Assembly (NCBI GenBank): GCA_003641555.1
Contig: QNAT01000081.1
Span: 1-6,215, forward strand
DNA: 6,215 nucleotides
Source: Thermotoga sp.
GTDB lineage: Bacteria > Thermotogota > Thermotogae > B3-G13
Direction of reading: 5' to 3'
Part shown: one piece after another, positions 6,015 to 6,215 of the stretch
Position numbering within the stretch: position 1 is the first letter of the stretch
How the letters are laid out: every line of letters begins with the position of its first letter
Notes under the pieces: generated by a model
Databases searched by the model: none
What the model was told of the DNA's origin: nothing
Seen by the model: only the letters and a program-made list of their open reading frames with translations
Translations under genes and position numbers: made by a program

Positions 6015-6215
6015 TTACTTTACCTCTTCATAATCGGCATCAACAGCACCATCGTCCTTTTTCTTATCTCCACCTGGAGGTGGAGTATTTGTACTGGCGG
6101 TACCCCCAGTAGGTGCTTGCTGCTGAGTCTTTGCCTGCTCATACATCATCTGACCTATCTTTTGACTCTCTGCTTTTAGATCATCCATAAGAGACTTTAT
6201 ACGAGGTATATCATC
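6015..6215 (-). CDS. dnaK: Chaperone DnaK (Hsp70), C-terminal end only
   Basis: The last 66 codons of a gene cut by the window edge. The visible part reads DDIPRIKSLMDDLKAES, then QKIGQMMYEQA, which is the end of the helical lid, followed by a flexible Gln/Thr/Pro/Gly-rich tail and the acidic end DADYEEVK. This lid helix, disordered linker and DADxxEV terminus are typical of bacterial DnaK. The ATPase and substrate-binding domains are outside the window, so activity cannot be judged. In this family DnaK refolds substrates with DnaJ and GrpE, and in HspR systems it also acts as co-repressor. Neither grpE nor dnaJ lies between dnaK and hspR here. Confidence 0.93.
   Translation of the reverse strand, partial: DDIPRIKSLMDDLKAESQKIGQMMYEQAKTQQQAPTGGTASTNTPPPGGDKKKDDGAVDADYEEVK

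Overview
The window comes from a moderately AT-rich bacterium. ATA and AGA codons are frequent, and most genes carry strong AGGAGG-type Shine-Dalgarno sites. A dnaK, small heat shock protein, hspR, clp cluster together with lysine- and glutamate-rich proteins suggests a thermophile, possibly Thermotogota or another deep-branching low-GC lineage. This placement is inference; no rRNA or other reliable taxonomic marker is present.

Left part (1 to about 1900, plus strand): two closely spaced genes for sugar or cyclitol metabolism. The first encodes a Gfo/Idh/MocA-family NAD(P)-dependent oxidoreductase. The second encodes a sugar-phosphate isomerase/epimerase-type TIM barrel with a complete set of likely metal ligands. 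This pairing is common in catabolic operons for inositol-like or oxidised sugars, but the substrate cannot be read from the sequence. The oxidoreductase has no ATG or GTG start: a strong ribosome binding site precedes an ATA codon, and the only conventional start (TTG) lies upstream of that site.

Middle (1973 to 2581, plus strand): an unrecognised exported protein of 202 residues. It has a signal peptide, a Thr/Pro/Ala-rich linker with a 30-bp tandem repeat, a long helical region with an 18-residue period, and a C-terminal membrane helix. It converges on the heat shock operon. A 43-nt interrupted palindrome lies between the two units and overlaps the last codons of the clp gene.

Right part (6215 down to 2615, minus strand): a heat shock operon in the order dnaK (C-terminal end only), hsp20, hspR, clp. 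HspR is the MerR-family repressor that in other bacteria controls dnaK and clpB and uses DnaK as co-repressor. hspR and clp overlap by ATGA and are probably translationally coupled. The Clp ATPase is ClpC-like in its N domain and short UVR-type middle domain, but the second ATPase domain lacks the ClpP-docking loop. It may therefore be a disaggregase working with DnaK and Hsp20 rather than a protease subunit. The operon promoter and any HspR operator lie upstream of dnaK, outside the window.

The 113-nt gap between hsp20 and hspR holds two adjacent palindromes. One is built from CACAGAG-type units, and a degenerate half copy of it occurs near the left end of the window. I see no tRNA, rRNA, CRISPR array, transposase or obvious defence system.
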